Part shown: positions 1-13,099 of the stretch, piece by piece
How the letters are laid out: each line of letters opens with the position of its first letter
How positions within the stretch are numbered: position 1 is the first letter of the stretch
Assembly: GCA_902548405.1 (NCBI GenBank)
Contig: CACCRN010000005.1
Coordinates: 1 to 64,000 of the forward strand
DNA length: 64,000 nt
Origin: an uncultured Pelagibacteraceae bacterium
GTDB lineage: Bacteria; Pseudomonadota; Alphaproteobacteria; Pelagibacterales; Pelagibacteraceae
Direction of reading: 5' to 3'
Made by a program: the position numbers and the translations under genes
The notes under the pieces: generated by a model
What the model was told of the DNA's origin: nothing
The model's database searches: none
Seen by the model: only the letters and a program-made list of their open reading frames with translations

Positions 1-139
1 TTCTTCCATACTGACCTCGACCACTAAATTGTTTTTCAGCAACAACCATACCAAATTTATAGTTAGTTTTTTTTATTATTCTTGCAGCTGTATCGTTAGT
101 ACTTTTTATTATTTTAAAATTAAATTTCTTAAATTTCAT
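1..139 (-). CDS. birA: biotin--[acetyl-CoA-carboxylase] ligase, N-terminal part (truncated by window start)
   Basis: Reverse-strand translation from ATG at 139: MKFKKFNFKIIKSTNDTAARIIKKTNYKFGMVVAEKQFSGRGQYGR, containing the BirA-type STND...GRGQYGR motif; start overlaps nuoN stop. Confidence 0.8.
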   Translation of the reverse strand, partial: MKFKKFNFKIIKSTNDTAARIIKKTNYKFGMVVAEKQFSGRGQYGR

Positions 140-1557
140 TAAATAATATTAATTCTTGATACTACCTCAATTAATTGGCTTGGAAATATGAAGTATAAAA
201 GAATTAATATTGTAGAAAAAGTTAATGAAAATTTTAACCATAAACTATGATCCGTATCATATTTATCTTTTTCTTTATCAAAGTACATAATCTTAATTAT
301 TCTTAAGTAATAGAAAGCTGCAACAACAGTAGATAACAATCCAACAATAGCTAAAAAATACATTGATTGTTCTAAAACTGCTTTGAAAACATAAAACTTA
401 GCAAAAAATCCTGCTAATGGTGGTATCCCTGCCAATGAAAACAATATTACAAGTAAAGAAAGTGATAATAATGGATGATTTTTCGATAAACCAGATAAGT
501 CATCAATATCTTCGTAATATTGATTATTTCTTTTAAGCATTAACAAACAAGAAAAAAGAGCCAAATTCATTACAACATAAATTGAAATATAAATTATTGA
601 ACTTTGAATTCCTTCATTAGAAGCAGTGGCAAGACCAGCCAATGTATATCCTATGTGTCCAATAGAGCTATAAGCAACTAGTCTCTTAATGTTTGTTTGT
701 CCAATTGCTGCAATTGCTCCAAAAAGCATTGAGGCAATAGATAAAAATATAATTATCATTTGCCATTGATCTATTAGATTTAAAAATGGAACATATAAAA
801 ATCTAATAAATACAGTTAACGCAGCAATTTTTGGTACCATTGTGAAAAATAAAGTTACTGTAGTTGGAGATCCTTCGTATACATCTGGTGCCCACATATG
901 GAATGGGACTGCTGAAATTTTGAATGCTAAACCTACTAAGATAAAAACTATCCCAAAAGTCAGTACATACTCATTTGAATTAAGTTGTGTGGAAATCACA
1001 TCGAAGTTTGTAGAACCTGAAAAACCATAAATTAGTGAACATCCATAAAGTAATAATCCTGATGATAATGCACTTAATACAAAATATTTTAAACCTGCTT
1101 CAGATGATTTTAGTTGATCTCTATTATAAGTTGCTAAAACATATAAGGCTAATGATTGTAACTCTAGACCCATATAAAATACAATTAAATCATTAGAACT
1201 AATCATGACCATCATTCCCAGCACAGAACTCAAAATTAAAACTGGATATTCAATATTAAAAATTTTAAAAATTTTTAAATAACTAGAAGAAATAACTAAT
1301 ACTAGAAAACCGCCCAACAATGTTATTATCTTCATAAATGAAGACATCTTATCTATTACAACACTGCCATTAAACAAAGTTTCTCTATTCACAGAGAAAG
1401 TTTCGTTAATAGTAATTATAGCGGCGATCAAAAATACAAATAAAGACAAGTTAAAAGTAATACCTGAACTATTTTTTTTAAATACTCCCAATACAAGTAA
1501 AAACATTATTGATAATGAGATAAAAATTTCAGGTAAAATTAAATTTAAATTTTCCAT
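139..1557 (-). CDS. nuoN: NADH-quinone oxidoreductase subunit N
   Basis: 472 aa polytopic membrane protein at the end of a nuo operon; antiporter-like subunit motifs. Confidence 0.96.
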   Translation of the reverse strand: MENLNLILPEIFISLSIMFLLVLGVFKKNSSGITFNLSLFVFLIAAIITINETFSVNRETLFNGSVVIDKMSSFMKIITLLGGFLVLVISSSYLKIFKIFNIEYPVLILSSVLGMMVMISSNDLIVFYMGLELQSLALYVLATYNRDQLKSSEAGLKYFVLSALSSGLLLYGCSLIYGFSGSTNFDVISTQLNSNEYVLTFGIVFILVGLAFKISAVPFHMWAPDVYEGSPTTVTLFFTMVPKIAALTVFIRFLYVPFLNLIDQWQMIIIFLSIASMLFGAIAAIGQTNIKRLVAYSSIGHIGYTLAGLATASNEGIQSSIIYISIYVVMNLALFSCLLMLKRNNQYYEDIDDLSGLSKNHPLLSLSLLVILFSLAGIPPLAGFFAKFYVFKAVLEQSMYFLAIVGLLSTVVAAFYYLRIIKIMYFDKEKDKYDTDHSLWLKFSLTFSTILILLYFIFPSQLIEVVSRINII

Positions 1558-1558
1558 G

Positions 1559-3040
1559 TTATTTACTCGCTAAATTAATATTATGCATATTTATTAAATC
1601 TGAAACGGAAACCTCAATTGTATTAATCAAAGGATCTGGATAAAAACCAAAAAATAAAGTTGGTATAGCTAAGCATGTTAAAATTACATATTCTGATTTA
1701 TTCAAATCTAACATTTGTTTTAAATCTTCATTAACTAATTTCCCAAAAACAACTCTTTTATACAACCAAAGCATATAAGCAGCTCCTAAAATTACTCCTA
1801 AGCTTGCTAACACAGCTACTAAAAAATTATCCCTAAAAGCACCCATTAAAATTAAAAATTCTCCAATAAAACCACTTGTTCCAGGTAATCCTAAAGCGGC
1901 TAATGTAAACAACATAAATAAAATCGAATACTTTGGTATTATGACAACTATACCACCATAAGAATTTATCATCCTTGAATGCATACGGTCATAAACCACA
2001 CCAACGCATAAAAATAGAGCTGCAGATACTAATCCATGACTAATCATCTGAATTATACTTCCCTCGATACCTTGTTGTTGAAGAGTAAAAATACCTAAAG
2101 TTACAAAACCCATATGTGCAACAGAAGAATATGCAATTAGCTTTTTCATATCTTCCTGCATTAAGGCGATAAAAGAAGTAACAATTATTGCTATAACACT
2201 TAAAGTATAAATAAGAGGCGTAAATACTTCCGAAGCTATTGGAAATAACCCAAGTGAAAACCTAATAAAACCATATCCTGCCATTTTTAACAAGATAGCA
2301 GCTAATAAAACTGAACCGGCCGTAGGAGCTTCAACATGAGCATCCGGTAACCAAGTGTGAACAGGCCACATAGGTGTTTTTACTGCAAAAGAACTAAAGA
2401 AAGCTAACCATAATAAATTTTGATATTTAGTGTCAATTCCAATTTCATAAAGTTTAACTACATCTGTTGTACCTGATATCCAGTATATTGAAATGATCGC
2501 AACCAGCATTAAAACCGATCCAAGCAAAGTATATAGAAAAAATTTAAATGCTGAATAAACACGTTTTGGACCACCCCAAATACCAATAATTAAAAACATT
2601 GGGATTAATCCAGCCTCAAAAAATAAATAAAAAACAACTAAATCAAGTGCGCAAAACACACCAATCATGAAACTTTCCATGATTAAAATTGCAATTAAAA
2701 AATCTCGTAATCTATTTTTTACTGAATTGTTAACTGAAATGATACAAAGTGGAGTTATAAAAGTTGTTAAGATTATAAATAATATCGAAATTCCATCAAC
2801 ACCAACTTTGTAATTAATAAATCCTTCAATCCATAATCTATCTTCAACAAATTGAAAATCAGATATACTTTGGTCAAAAGATATCCACAAATAAATAGAA
2901 ATTAAAAAATTAACTATACTTGTAAATAAAGATACATATTTAGCTGTTGAATTATTTCCATCTTTATCTTTTGTAAAAAATAAAAAAAGAGCTCCTATAG
3001 TGGGTAACAAGATTAAAGATGATAAAATTGGAAAGCTCAT
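1559..3040 (-). CDS. nuoM: NADH-quinone oxidoreductase subunit M
   Basis: 493 aa; TPMWPVHTWLPDAHVEAPTAGSVLLAAILLKMAGYG motif of NuoM. Confidence 0.97.
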   Translation of the reverse strand: MSFPILSSLILLPTIGALFLFFTKDKDGNNSTAKYVSLFTSIVNFLISIYLWISFDQSISDFQFVEDRLWIEGFINYKVGVDGISILFIILTTFITPLCIISVNNSVKNRLRDFLIAILIMESFMIGVFCALDLVVFYLFFEAGLIPMFLIIGIWGGPKRVYSAFKFFLYTLLGSVLMLVAIISIYWISGTTDVVKLYEIGIDTKYQNLLWLAFFSSFAVKTPMWPVHTWLPDAHVEAPTAGSVLLAAILLKMAGYGFIRFSLGLFPIASEVFTPLIYTLSVIAIIVTSFIALMQEDMKKLIAYSSVAHMGFVTLGIFTLQQQGIEGSIIQMISHGLVSAALFLCVGVVYDRMHSRMINSYGGIVVIIPKYSILFMLFTLAALGLPGTSGFIGEFLILMGAFRDNFLVAVLASLGVILGAAYMLWLYKRVVFGKLVNEDLKQMLDLNKSEYVILTCLAIPTLFFGFYPDPLINTIEVSVSDLINMHNINLASK

Positions 3041-4953
3041 TATTTAACTATCAAAAAGGTTAATAAAGCAGAAAAACCTAACAACATTACAAAAGCATAT
3101 TGATAGATAAAACCACTTTGAAATTTATTTGCTTTAATTGAACATTTTTTTATAAAAGAAGAAATTCCATCTGGACCAAATCCATCTATTATAGTTCCAT
3201 CACAGACTTTCCATAAAAATATCCCAAGTTTTTTCGATGATTTAATAAAGATAACCTCATACAACTCATCGAAGTACCATTTATTAACAAGGAAATTGTA
3301 TAAAGGTTTATTCATTGACGCTATTTCATTTGGCAATTTTTTGTTCTTAACAAATAAATAATAAGCAATAGGTATTGATAGGATAACTAAACTAGGTGTT
3401 AAAAGTAAAAACCATGTTGGTGGATGATCTGTGCTTAAAGGTTCTAAAAATTTGATCGATTCTGACCAAAAGTAATTTTCACCACCATGTCCAATGAACA
3501 AATCTTTAAATAACACACCTGCAAAAATTGCACCAATAGAAAGCACAAATAACGGAACAAGCATTACCAAAGGTGACTCGTGCGTTTCTTCAATTTTAAT
3601 CTCTTTGTTATTATATTCGCCATGAAATGTTTTAAATATTAGTCTCCAAGAATAAACTGACGTTAAAAATGCAGTAACTATACCAATACCAGCTGCATAA
3701 TAACCTGTTGTATTTCCTTTCAAATATGCAAATTCAATAATTGCATCTTTTGAGTAAAAGCCTGATAAGAAAGGAAAACCTGTCAAAGCAAGAGTTCCTA
3801 TAATCATTAAAGCATAAGTGTAAGGTAATTTTCTCCATACGCCTCCCATGTTATTAATATTTTGCTCATCTTTAAAAGCATGAATTACTGATCCTGATCC
3901 TAAAAATAATAAGGCTTTAAAAAAAGCATGCGTAAATAAATGAAACATAGCAACATTGTAAGCTCCTACACCAGCTGCGAAAAACATGTAACCTAACTGA
4001 CTGCAAGTTGAATAAGCAATTATTTTTTTAATATCTGTTTGAACCAATGCTACCGTTGCAGCAAAAAAAGCTGTTGTCATTCCAACTACAGTAATCAAGT
4101 TTAAAATTACTGGAGAAAATTCATATATAGGTGAACATCTAACAACTAAAAATACGCCTGCAGTAACCATTGTTGCAGCATGAATTAAAGCAGAAACTGG
4201 TGTTGGTCCCTCCATTGCATCTGGCAACCAAGTATGAAGTAAAATTTGAGCTGATTTACCCATAGCTCCGATAAATAACAATAAACAAACCAAATCTATC
4301 GCTTTAACTTCAAATCCTAAGAAGGATAAATTTTTATCTACCACAGTTGGAATTTGCTGGAAAACTTCATCATAATTGACAGTCCCAAACAAATAAAAGA
4401 CTAAAAAAATACCTAATGCAAAACCAAAGTCACCTACTCTATTAACAACAAAAGCTTTGATTGCAGCTGCATTAGCACTCTCTTTTTTAAACCAAAAACC
4501 AATTAAAAAATATGAGCAAAGTCCAACTCCCTCCCAACCAAAAAATAGTTGAATAAAATTATCTGACGTTACAAGCATTAACATTGCAAATGTAAATAAT
4601 GATAGGTAAGCCATAAATCTTGGTTTATGTGGATCGTGGGACATGTAACCAATTGAATAAATATGCACTAAAGCAGATACAGAAGTTACAACTACTAACA
4701 TTACCGCTGATAGAGGATCAATTAACATTGACCAATTAACATCAAGTGAACCTGAATTAATCCAAGTTGCTATAACAATATTTTCCTCATATTGATTAAT
4801 GATTACCTGATATAAAACAATTATTGATAAAATTGCAGATATAGAAACTAATGCACTAGTTACTATTTCAGAATTTCTATCACCAATGTAACGTCCAAAA
4901 AAGCCTGAAATAATTGATGCTATTAATGGAAGAAATAAAATTGAAAGTTCCAT
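3040..4953 (-). CDS. nuoL: NADH-quinone oxidoreductase subunit L
   Basis: 637 aa; LLHTWLPDAMEGPTPVSALIHAATMVTAGVFL motif of NuoL. Confidence 0.97.
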   Translation of the reverse strand: MELSILFLPLIASIISGFFGRYIGDRNSEIVTSALVSISAILSIIVLYQVIINQYEENIVIATWINSGSLDVNWSMLIDPLSAVMLVVVTSVSALVHIYSIGYMSHDPHKPRFMAYLSLFTFAMLMLVTSDNFIQLFFGWEGVGLCSYFLIGFWFKKESANAAAIKAFVVNRVGDFGFALGIFLVFYLFGTVNYDEVFQQIPTVVDKNLSFLGFEVKAIDLVCLLLFIGAMGKSAQILLHTWLPDAMEGPTPVSALIHAATMVTAGVFLVVRCSPIYEFSPVILNLITVVGMTTAFFAATVALVQTDIKKIIAYSTCSQLGYMFFAAGVGAYNVAMFHLFTHAFFKALLFLGSGSVIHAFKDEQNINNMGGVWRKLPYTYALMIIGTLALTGFPFLSGFYSKDAIIEFAYLKGNTTGYYAAGIGIVTAFLTSVYSWRLIFKTFHGEYNNKEIKIEETHESPLVMLVPLFVLSIGAIFAGVLFKDLFIGHGGENYFWSESIKFLEPLSTDHPPTWFLLLTPSLVILSIPIAYYLFVKNKKLPNEIASMNKPLYNFLVNKWYFDELYEVIFIKSSKKLGIFLWKVCDGTIIDGFGPDGISSFIKKCSIKANKFQSGFIYQYAFVMLLGFSALLTFLIVK

Positions 4954-4955
4954 TA

Positions 4956-5267
4956 TTATCCTTTCAACTCATCAATTTCTTCAACTCTGATAGTTCCAGA
5001 GTTTCTGTAGTAAACAACGATTATAGCTAAACCAATCGCAGCTTCTGCAGCTGCTACCGTTAAAATAAATAAGGTAAATACTTGACCAGCTAAATCTCCA
5101 AGAAAAATTGAAAAAGCAACTAAGTTGATATTTACAGCTAATAAAATCAACTCAATACTCATTAATATAACAATAATATTTTTTCTATTAAGAAAAATTC
5201 CAATAACTCCAATTGAAAAAATCACAGCACCTAAAGTTAAATAGTGCCCTAAACCTATCTCAGTCAT
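4956..5267 (-). CDS. nuoK: NADH-quinone oxidoreductase subunit K
   Basis: [46 protein letters not shown]; start chosen at the internal Met of the 4956..5294 ORF. Confidence 0.93.
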   Translation of the reverse strand: MTEIGLGHYLTLGAVIFSIGVIGIFLNRKNIIVILMSIELILLAVNINLVAFSIFLGDLAGQVFTLFILTVAAAEAAIGLAIIVVYYRNSGTIRVEEIDELKG

Positions 5268-5892
5268 CTGTTTTAACTCCTTTGTTGGAAGCAACTTCTA
5301 CAACACTTACTCCTTCTGCTCTTTCACGAGAAATTTGTTTTAGATAACTTTGTCTTTTGACATTTGATCTTTGTCTAAAAGTCAGAACAATTGCCCCAAC
5401 CATCGCAACTAACAAAATCATACCGCTGATTTGAAATATATGTATGTAATCAGTGTATAATACTTGACCTAGTGAGTGTGTGTTGCTTAAGCCTGAAACT
5501 TTTAATGAATTGTTAACATCAAAAATCTCTGGTTTATACTTCCATCCACCAATTACAATAATTAATTCAAAGAAAATGATTGTGCTAATAATTAGTCCAA
5601 CAGGAATATGTTTTGAGCTAGCAGCAGACGCAAACCATTGATTTTTTTGTTGAGCAACATTTAGCATCATTACAACAAAAAGAAACAAAACTGCTACGGC
5701 TCCAACGTAAACAATTAACATTATCATACCTAAGAACTCAGCACCAATCATAATAAATAGACAAGAAATACTGATAAAATCTAATATTAAAAAAAATACT
5801 GAATGGACAGTATTTTTAGATACTGTAACCATTATTGCAGAAACAACTGCAATTATAGAAAAAGTGTAGAAGAAAATAGCGTGAGCAATCAT
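5260..5892 (-). CDS. nuoJ: NADH-quinone oxidoreductase subunit J
   Basis: 210 aa membrane protein in nuo order, [19 protein letters not shown] motif. Confidence 0.95.
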   Translation of the reverse strand: MIAHAIFFYTFSIIAVVSAIMVTVSKNTVHSVFFLILDFISISCLFIMIGAEFLGMIMLIVYVGAVAVLFLFVVMMLNVAQQKNQWFASAASSKHIPVGLIISTIIFFELIIVIGGWKYKPEIFDVNNSLKVSGLSNTHSLGQVLYTDYIHIFQISGMILLVAMVGAIVLTFRQRSNVKRQSYLKQISRERAEGVSVVEVASNKGVKTDD

Positions 5893-6378
5893 TTATCTAT
5901 GTGAACTATCTGCTTTTATATTAGCGTCTAGAATATTCTCCCATCTATCACCATTATCTAATAGTTTTTCTTTTGTGTAATATAATTCTTCTCTTGTCTC
6001 TGTTGAAAATTCAAAATTTGGACCTTGCACTATAGCATCAACAGGACAAGCCTCTTCGCATAGACCACAATAAATGCATTTCATCATATCAATGTCATAA
6101 CGAGTAGTTTTTCTACTGCCATCTTCTCTTTGAGCAGATTCAATTGTAATTGCTTGGGCAGGACATACAGCTTCACAAAGTTTGCATGCAATACATCTTT
6201 CTTCTCCATTTGGATATCTTCTTAAAGCGTGCTCACCTCTAAATCTTGGGCTAATTTTTCCTTTTTCAAAAGGATAATTGATTGTTTTTTTTGGTTTAAA
6301 CAATTCTTTTATTGCAATGAACAAACCGCCTACAAAATCAACCATGAAAATAGTTTTAAAAAATCTAGATAAATTCAT
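5893..6378 (-). CDS. nuoI: NADH-quinone oxidoreductase subunit I (2x4Fe-4S)
   Basis: [19 protein letters not shown] and [21 protein letters not shown] ferredoxin motifs. Confidence 0.97.
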   Translation of the reverse strand: MNLSRFFKTIFMVDFVGGLFIAIKELFKPKKTINYPFEKGKISPRFRGEHALRRYPNGEERCIACKLCEAVCPAQAITIESAQREDGSRKTTRYDIDMMKCIYCGLCEEACPVDAIVQGPNFEFSTETREELYYTKEKLLDNGDRWENILDANIKADSSHR

Positions 6379-6380
6379 AA

Positions 6381-7379
6381 TTAGTTTGTTGGTAAAAGGT
6401 TAAAGTAAAATAAATAACTCGCAGTTAAAACAACCCAAGTTAATGACAAAGGAAGAAATACTTTCCAACCTAATCTCATCAATTGGTCATATCTATATCT
6501 TGGTACAATTGCTTTTACTAAAGCAAATAAGAAAAATAAAAGTAAAATTTTTAAAATTAACCAAATTGCACCTGGAATTAAAGTAAATGGATAAATATCT
6601 ATTGGAGATAACCAACCACCTAAGAATAATATAGCTCCCATAGCACACATCAACAAGATGTTCGCATACTCACCTAACCAAAACATTGCATACATCATTC
6701 CTGAATATTCTGTCTGGTATCCAGCAACTAATTCTGCTTCAGCTTCAGGTAAATCAAAAGGTGGTCTATTAGTTTCAGCTAAAGCAGAGATAAAAAATAT
6801 TACAAACATTGGAAATAACGGAATTACAAACCATAGATTTTGTTGAGCAATTACGATGTCATTCAAATTCAATGAGCCTACGCACAACAATACATTGATG
6901 ATAATAACTCCAATAGAAACTTCATATGATACCATTTGAGCCGCAGATCTAATTGCACCTAGGAAAGGATATTTAGAGTTTGAAGCCCATCCTCCCATAA
7001 TTATTCCATAAACACCTAGCGATGAAACAGCAAATAGATAAAGTATACCGACATTAATATCAGCTAAGACCTGTGTTGCACTAAATGGTATAACAGCCCA
7101 AGCTATCAAGGCTAATGTCATAGTAACGATAGGTGCTAATATGAAGATTACTTTGTTTGAGCTTGATGGGATGATTATTTCTTTAAAAATATATTTCAAC
7201 GCATCAGCTAATGATTGAAGTAATCCAAATGGTCCAACTACATTAGGTCCTTGTCTTTTTTGGACAAAAGCCCAAACTCGTCTATCTAGCCAAACAATCA
7301 TAGCTACAGAAACCAAAACTGGAACTAACAAAAATAAAATTTTGTATACCTCTTGAAAGACTATATTTAAATATTCCAT
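6381..7379 (-). CDS. nuoH: NADH-quinone oxidoreductase subunit H
   Basis: [30 protein letters not shown] and [27 protein letters not shown] motifs. Confidence 0.97.
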   Translation of the reverse strand: MEYLNIVFQEVYKILFLLVPVLVSVAMIVWLDRRVWAFVQKRQGPNVVGPFGLLQSLADALKYIFKEIIIPSSSNKVIFILAPIVTMTLALIAWAVIPFSATQVLADINVGILYLFAVSSLGVYGIIMGGWASNSKYPFLGAIRSAAQMVSYEVSIGVIIINVLLCVGSLNLNDIVIAQQNLWFVIPLFPMFVIFFISALAETNRPPFDLPEAEAELVAGYQTEYSGMMYAMFWLGEYANILLMCAMGAILFLGGWLSPIDIYPFTLIPGAIWLILKILLLFFLFALVKAIVPRYRYDQLMRLGWKVFLPLSLTWVVLTASYLFYFNLLPTN

Positions 7380-7380
7380 C

Positions 7381-9411
7381 TTAACCTTCTGTGCCTGTTG
7401 ATTTTAAATTCATTTTTGCATTATTGCACTCGATCATTGTTTTTGATGATTTAGCAACAACATTAGAAAAATAATAATCTTTAATTTCAATTTTTAAATT
7501 TTCATTATTAAAATCAGAAATTGATTTGTTATTATTTTGTTCAGTTTGTTTTTCACTTTGCAATTTTAAATAATTTAACATGCTGCTATCTAACTCTTCT
7601 TTATCGTTAAATAATTTTCTATTATTCATGAATTCAGCTAGTTCATTTATTATCTGCCAATCTTCTTTTGCATCTCCAGGTGGATAAGAAGCCTTAAATG
7701 CTTTTTGAATTTTTCCCTCTAAATTTGTATAATAACCGTCTTGTTCTGTATAAGCTGAGCCAGGTAAAATTATATCTGCACACTCTGCACCTTTGTCACC
7801 ATGGCTTCCTTGATAAATAACAAATTCATTTTTTTTAGCAAAATTTAAATTATCCTGACCTATTAAAAACACTATTTCAAATTTATTTGATTTTAAATCT
7901 TCTATTAAATTTGTTTTATTGTTTAAAACTCCTAAATCAAAATTTCCTACAGTTGCTGCATCACATGATAAAACATTTAAAGGGTTCCAGTCTTCTGAGA
8001 ACTTGTTTTTTTTATTCAAAAAATCTTTTAAATTATTAAACAAATATTGTGCGTTTTCTAATCTTAGTAAGGACTCACCAATTATTATCATTGGTTTTTT
8101 TGCACTTTCTATTTCTTTTGAAAGTTTATGTGTGTCATCTAAAATTTCTTTAATTGTTTTAGTTTGCCCATCTAAACTTTCATAAGGATAAGTTAGATCT
8201 CCACAATCATTTAATGATACAATTCTTGTACTATTATTTAGATAAGATTTTCTAATTCTTGCATTTAAAATTGTAGCTTCATATCTAGGATTAGCGCCCA
8301 ATAATAAAATTAAATCAGCATCTTCAATTCCATTAATTGAGGAATTAAACAAATAATTTTCTCTTTTTGAAATATTAATATATCTATTATCTGACCTTGA
8401 TTCATAATTATCAGTTTCAACTGTTCGGTCAAAAAATTCTTTAAAAATGTACGCAGTTTCCATGTTTGTTAAATCTCCAACAAAACCAGATACTTTTTCT
8501 TTTGATGTATTTTCTAATTTAGATTTTATTATTTTATAAACTTCTTGCCACGAAGCTTTCTCAAATTTACCATTGTATTTAATATATGGAGTATCTAATC
8601 TTTGATGAAGTAAACCATCACACGCATATCTAGTTTTATCTGAAATCCATTCTTCATTAATATCTTCATTTATTATTGGGAGAACTCTTTTTACTTCCCA
8701 ATCGTATGTATCAACTCTAATGTTTGAACCTATTGCATCCATAACATCAATTGTTTCAGTCTTTTTTAATTCCCATGGTCTCGCTTCAAAAACATAAGGT
8801 TTTGATGTCAAAGCTCCAACAGGACATAAATCAACTACATTGGCAGATAATTCTGATTGCATTGATTGCTCAAGATATGTTGTAATTTGCATATCCTCAC
8901 CTCTACCTATAGCACCAAGTTCTGGAACGCCTGCAACTTCAGTAGCAAATCGCACACATCTTGTGCAATGTATGCATCTAGTCATTTGAGTTTTGATTAA
9001 TGGTCCCATATTTTTTTCAGGAACTGCTCTTTTGTTTTCTTTAAATCTTGATTTATCTACCCCATAAAACATTGATTGATCTTGAAGATCACACTCACCA
9101 CCTTGGTCACAAACAGGACAATCTAAAGGGTGATTTGCAAGTAAAAATTCCATTACACCTTTTCTAGCTTTTTCAACTAAACTTGTATTTGTTTTAATGT
9201 TCATTCCCTCAGCTGCAGGCATTGCGCATGATGCAATGGGTTTTGGTGATTTTTCCATTTCAACCAAACACATTCTGCAATTCCCAGCTATAGATAATTT
9301 TTCATGATAACAAAATCTAGGTATCTCAACTCCTGCTTTTTCACAGGCTTGAAGAACTGTTAGTCCTTCTTCAACTTCTACATCAATGTCATTTACTTTT
9401 AATTTAAGCAT
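7381..9411 (-). CDS. nuoG: NADH-quinone oxidoreductase subunit G
   Basis: 2Fe-2S/4Fe-4S N-terminus ([36 protein letters not shown]) and molybdopterin-oxidoreductase-like C-terminus. Confidence 0.96.
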   Translation of the reverse strand: MLKLKVNDIDVEVEEGLTVLQACEKAGVEIPRFCYHEKLSIAGNCRMCLVEMEKSPKPIASCAMPAAEGMNIKTNTSLVEKARKGVMEFLLANHPLDCPVCDQGGECDLQDQSMFYGVDKSRFKENKRAVPEKNMGPLIKTQMTRCIHCTRCVRFATEVAGVPELGAIGRGEDMQITTYLEQSMQSELSANVVDLCPVGALTSKPYVFEARPWELKKTETIDVMDAIGSNIRVDTYDWEVKRVLPIINEDINEEWISDKTRYACDGLLHQRLDTPYIKYNGKFEKASWQEVYKIIKSKLENTSKEKVSGFVGDLTNMETAYIFKEFFDRTVETDNYESRSDNRYINISKRENYLFNSSINGIEDADLILLLGANPRYEATILNARIRKSYLNNSTRIVSLNDCGDLTYPYESLDGQTKTIKEILDDTHKLSKEIESAKKPMIIIGESLLRLENAQYLFNNLKDFLNKKNKFSEDWNPLNVLSCDAATVGNFDLGVLNNKTNLIEDLKSNKFEIVFLIGQDNLNFAKKNEFVIYQGSHGDKGAECADIILPGSAYTEQDGYYTNLEGKIQKAFKASYPPGDAKEDWQIINELAEFMNNRKLFNDKEELDSSMLNYLKLQSEKQTEQNNNKSISDFNNENLKIEIKDYYFSNVVAKSSKTMIECNNAKMNLKSTGTEG

Positions 9412-10735
9412 TTTTTTTATCTAATAAATGTTGATCAACCAAATAAGGTATATTATTTTTTTTCTGAACAATTGGGTCCAAATTGTTTCTTTCTTGAATT
9501 TCTTTTTTAAAATGTCTTAACAAACCTTGAACTGGCCATGAAGAACCTTCTCCAAATGCACAAATTGTATGACCAGCGATTTGGGTTGTTACATCTCCTA
9601 ACATGTCAACTTCATCTTTAGTTGCATCGCCTTTTGCCATACGCTCAAGCATTCGCCACATCCATCCAGAACCTTCTCTGCAAGGTGTACATTGTCCACA
9701 ACTTTCATGTTTGTAAAATCTAGCAATTCTCGCCATACATTTAATAATGTCTTGATCTTTATTAATAACCACTATTCCTGCTGTTCCTAATCCACTTTTT
9801 TCTTCGACACACGCATCAAAATCCATCTTTAATGTTTCGCATCTATCTTTTGGAATTAGAGGCATAGAAGATCCACCTGGTATTACGGCTTGTAAATTAT
9901 CCCATCCACCAATCACTCCACCAGCGTGAACTTCTATTAATTCTTTTAAAGGAATACTCATTTCCTCTTCCACATTACATGGATTATTAACATTTCCAGA
10001 AATACAGAATATTTTAGTACCTGTATTTTTTTCTCTTCCTAAAGAAGCAAACCATTTCGCTCCTCTTCTTAGAATAGTTGGCACCACAGCAATCGTTTCA
10101 ACATTATTAATTATAGTTGGGCATCCATATAAACCAATCAAAGCTGGGAAAGGTGGTTTTAATCTTGGTTGACCTTTTTTACCCTCTAAACTTTCAAGTA
10201 ATGCTGTTTCTTCGCCACAAATATACGCTCCTGCTCCATAGTGGATATAAATATCTAAATCCCAGCCAGTTCCTGCAGCATTTTTTCCTAATAGTTTTTT
10301 CTCATAAGCCTCATCAATTGCAGCTTGGAGTTTTTGACCATCAACAAAATATTCTCCTCTAATATATATGTAGCAGACGTGTGCTTGAACTGCGTATGAT
10401 GCTATTAGACAACCCTCTATTAATTTATGAGGTTCAAATCTTAAAATATCTCTATCTTTACAAGTGCCTGGTTCAGACTCATCACCATTAATAACTAAAT
10501 AATGTGGTCTTGATCCAACTTCTTTTGGTGCAAATGACCACTTTAAACCTGTAGGAAATCCTGCACCACCTCGACCTCTAAGCTGGGATTCTTTAATTTC
10601 ATTGATAATCCAATCTCTTCCTTTTTCAGTAATTTCTTTAGTGTTTACCCAATCACCTCTTGATTGTGACGCTGCTACATCAGAGCCTTTATCGTTATAT
10701 AAATTCTGAAAAATTCTATCTTGATCTTTAAGCAT
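9404..10735 (-). CDS. nuoF: NADH-quinone oxidoreductase subunit F
   Basis: [48 protein letters not shown] motifs. Confidence 0.97.
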   Translation of the reverse strand: MLKDQDRIFQNLYNDKGSDVAASQSRGDWVNTKEITEKGRDWIINEIKESQLRGRGGAGFPTGLKWSFAPKEVGSRPHYLVINGDESEPGTCKDRDILRFEPHKLIEGCLIASYAVQAHVCYIYIRGEYFVDGQKLQAAIDEAYEKKLLGKNAAGTGWDLDIYIHYGAGAYICGEETALLESLEGKKGQPRLKPPFPALIGLYGCPTIINNVETIAVVPTILRRGAKWFASLGREKNTGTKIFCISGNVNNPCNVEEEMSIPLKELIEVHAGGVIGGWDNLQAVIPGGSSMPLIPKDRCETLKMDFDACVEEKSGLGTAGIVVINKDQDIIKCMARIARFYKHESCGQCTPCREGSGWMWRMLERMAKGDATKDEVDMLGDVTTQIAGHTICAFGEGSSWPVQGLLRHFKKEIQERNNLDPIVQKKNNIPYLVDQHLLDKKNA

Positions 10736-11336
10736 TTTTTAAATCCGTTAGTGTTTTTCTATTGTTCTCTGGCTCATTATTAATTCTTCCTCTGTATGAA
10801 CCTGGTTTTGGAGTTTCTCCATTTAAAATTTTATCCAAAATCTCAGATGTTTTTTCTTTATCAAGATCTTCGTAATAATCATCATTTATTTGCATCATAG
10901 GAGCGGTCACGCATGCGCCAAGACACTCAACCTCCATCCATGAACAACTCTTATCGCTTGATAATTCACATTCATTTTCAGAAATTTTTTCCTTACAAGC
11001 TTCAACTAATTTATTTGCTCCTCTTATCATGCATGGTGTTGTTGTACATACTTGAACAAAATATTTTCCAACAGGTGATAGATTGTACATTGTGTAGAAA
11101 GTAGCTACCTCATAAACTTTTATATAAGGCATGTCTAAAAACTTAGCGATATACTTCATTGCAGCTAATGGTATCCAATTATTATTTTGTCTTTGAGCAA
11201 TATAAAGTAAGGCCATCACAGCACTTTGTTGTTTTCCTTTTGGATATTTTGCAACAATATTATTTGCTGCCTCTAAAGAGGAAGCATTAAATTCAAAACT
11301 TTCTGGTTGATCTTTTGCTGGTTTTCTTAAACTCAT
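10728..11336 (-). CDS. nuoE: NADH-quinone oxidoreductase subunit E
   Basis: [12 protein letters not shown]...[14 protein letters not shown] 2Fe-2S thioredoxin-like motif. Confidence 0.95.
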   Translation of the reverse strand: MSLRKPAKDQPESFEFNASSLEAANNIVAKYPKGKQQSAVMALLYIAQRQNNNWIPLAAMKYIAKFLDMPYIKVYEVATFYTMYNLSPVGKYFVQVCTTTPCMIRGANKLVEACKEKISENECELSSDKSCSWMEVECLGACVTAPMMQINDDYYEDLDKEKTSEILDKILNGETPKPGSYRGRINNEPENNRKTLTDLKNA

Positions 11337-12508
11337 CTATCCACCTCACCAAAAACAATATCTAATGAACCTAGAATAGCTGGTACATCTGCTAACATGT
11401 GTCCTTTAATTAAATAATCCATTGATTGCAAATGTGAAAATCCTGGTGCTCTAATCTTACATTTGTAGGGTTTGCTCGAACCGTCAGAAATTAAATAAAC
11501 TCCAAATTCTCCCTTTGGTGCCTCAACAGCTGTATAAATTTCGTCCTTAGGTACTCTATAACCCTCTGTAAATAATTTAAAATGATGAATTAACGCTTCC
11601 ATTGATTGTTTAATATCTTTTTTTGATGGTGGACTAATTTTACCATCTAATGATTTAATTGGACCTTTTTCCATTTTAGATAAACACTGTTTAATAATAG
11701 ATACACTCTCTTTCATTTCTTCAATTCTGCATAAATATCTATCGTAGCAATCACCATTTTTTCCAACTGGTATTTTAAAATCTAAATCCTCATAACAATC
11801 ATAAGGTTGAGATTTTCTTAAATCCCAAGGTACCCCTGATCCTCTAATCATAACTCCTGAAAACGAATAATCTAAAGCATCCTCTTTACTTACAATTCCA
11901 ATATCGACGTTTCGTTGTTTAAAAATTCTATTGTCTGTTAAGAGACTTTCTAAATCATTAATCACTTTTGGAAATGTATCGCAAAAGTTTGAGATATCTT
12001 CCTCTAAACCTTTGGGTAAGTCTTGATGAACACCACCAGCTCTAAAGTAGTTAGCGTGCAATCTTGATCCAGAAGCTCTTTCGTAAAAAGTCATTAAAGT
12101 TTCTCGTTCTTCAAAACCCCAAAGTGATGGGGTTAAAGCACCAACATCAAGCGCTTGAGTAGTAACATTAAGAATATGGCTTAATATTCTTCCTATTTCA
12201 CAAAAAATAACTCTTATATACTGGGCTCTAATTGGCACATCTATTTTCAGAATTTTTTCTACAGCAAGAGCAAAGGCATGTTCTTGATTCATTGGAGCTA
12301 CATAATCCAAACGGTCAAAATAAGGAACAGCTTGCATGTATGTCTTGTTTTCAATTAATTTTTCTGTGCCTCTATGGAGCAAACCTATATGTGGGTCTGC
12401 TTTTTCAACAACCTCACCGTCTAATTCTAATATTAATCTTAATACACCGTGAGCTGCTGGATGTTGAGGACCAAAGTTTAGATTTAAATTTTTAATTTTT
12501 TTTGTCAT
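11333..12508 (-). CDS. nuoD: NADH-quinone oxidoreductase subunit D
   Basis: [36 protein letters not shown] motifs; start taken at [12 protein letters not shown] rather than the longer ORF start. Confidence 0.95.
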   Translation of the reverse strand: MTKKIKNLNLNFGPQHPAAHGVLRLILELDGEVVEKADPHIGLLHRGTEKLIENKTYMQAVPYFDRLDYVAPMNQEHAFALAVEKILKIDVPIRAQYIRVIFCEIGRILSHILNVTTQALDVGALTPSLWGFEERETLMTFYERASGSRLHANYFRAGGVHQDLPKGLEEDISNFCDTFPKVINDLESLLTDNRIFKQRNVDIGIVSKEDALDYSFSGVMIRGSGVPWDLRKSQPYDCYEDLDFKIPVGKNGDCYDRYLCRIEEMKESVSIIKQCLSKMEKGPIKSLDGKISPPSKKDIKQSMEALIHHFKLFTEGYRVPKDEIYTAVEAPKGEFGVYLISDGSSKPYKCKIRAPGFSHLQSMDYLIKGHMLADVPAILGSLDIVFGEVDR

Positions 12509-13097
12509 TATTCTCAATTTCTTCTTTAATATATTTTGTTCCTTCCCAAGGACTTTCGTAATCAAAATTTCTATAGTTTTGCTCTAGTTTAACTGGTTCG
12601 CTGATTACTTTTTTTTGATCTTCACTGTATCTAACTTCCGAGTGACCAGTTAAAGGAAAATCTTTTCTTAAAGGATGTCCTTCGAAACCATAATCTGTAA
12701 GTATTCTTCTTAAGTCGGGATGATCTTTGAAATTTACACCATACATATCAAAAACTTCTCTTTCCATCCAATTTGCTGCAGGAAAAACACTTGTTAAAGA
12801 CGGTATAACTTCATTTTCAGAAATAGAGTATTTTAGAACTAGTCTTTGATTAAATTCATGACTTAAAAATAAGTAAACTACTTGAAATCTTTGATTATTT
12901 TCTGGATAATCTACAACTGTAATATCTATTAGCTGTCGAAATTTTGTATCTAAATTAGTTTTTAAGAATAAAATTACATCTAAAAAATCATCTTTATCTG
13001 TTTCTAGATAAATTTGATTATGTTTTATTTCTGAATTGTTAATTTTAGTGGTCAACTCAGAATTAATTTTTTTTTCTAGATCCTCTAAACTATTCAT
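12492..13097 (-). CDS. nuoC: NADH-quinone oxidoreductase subunit C
   Basis: [42 protein letters not shown] motif. Confidence 0.96.
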   Translation of the reverse strand: MNSLEDLEKKINSELTTKINNSEIKHNQIYLETDKDDFLDVILFLKTNLDTKFRQLIDITVVDYPENNQRFQVVYLFLSHEFNQRLVLKYSISENEVIPSLTSVFPAANWMEREVFDMYGVNFKDHPDLRRILTDYGFEGHPLRKDFPLTGHSEVRYSEDQKKVISEPVKLEQNYRNFDYESPWEGTKYIKEEIENNDKKN

Positions 13098-13099
13098 GA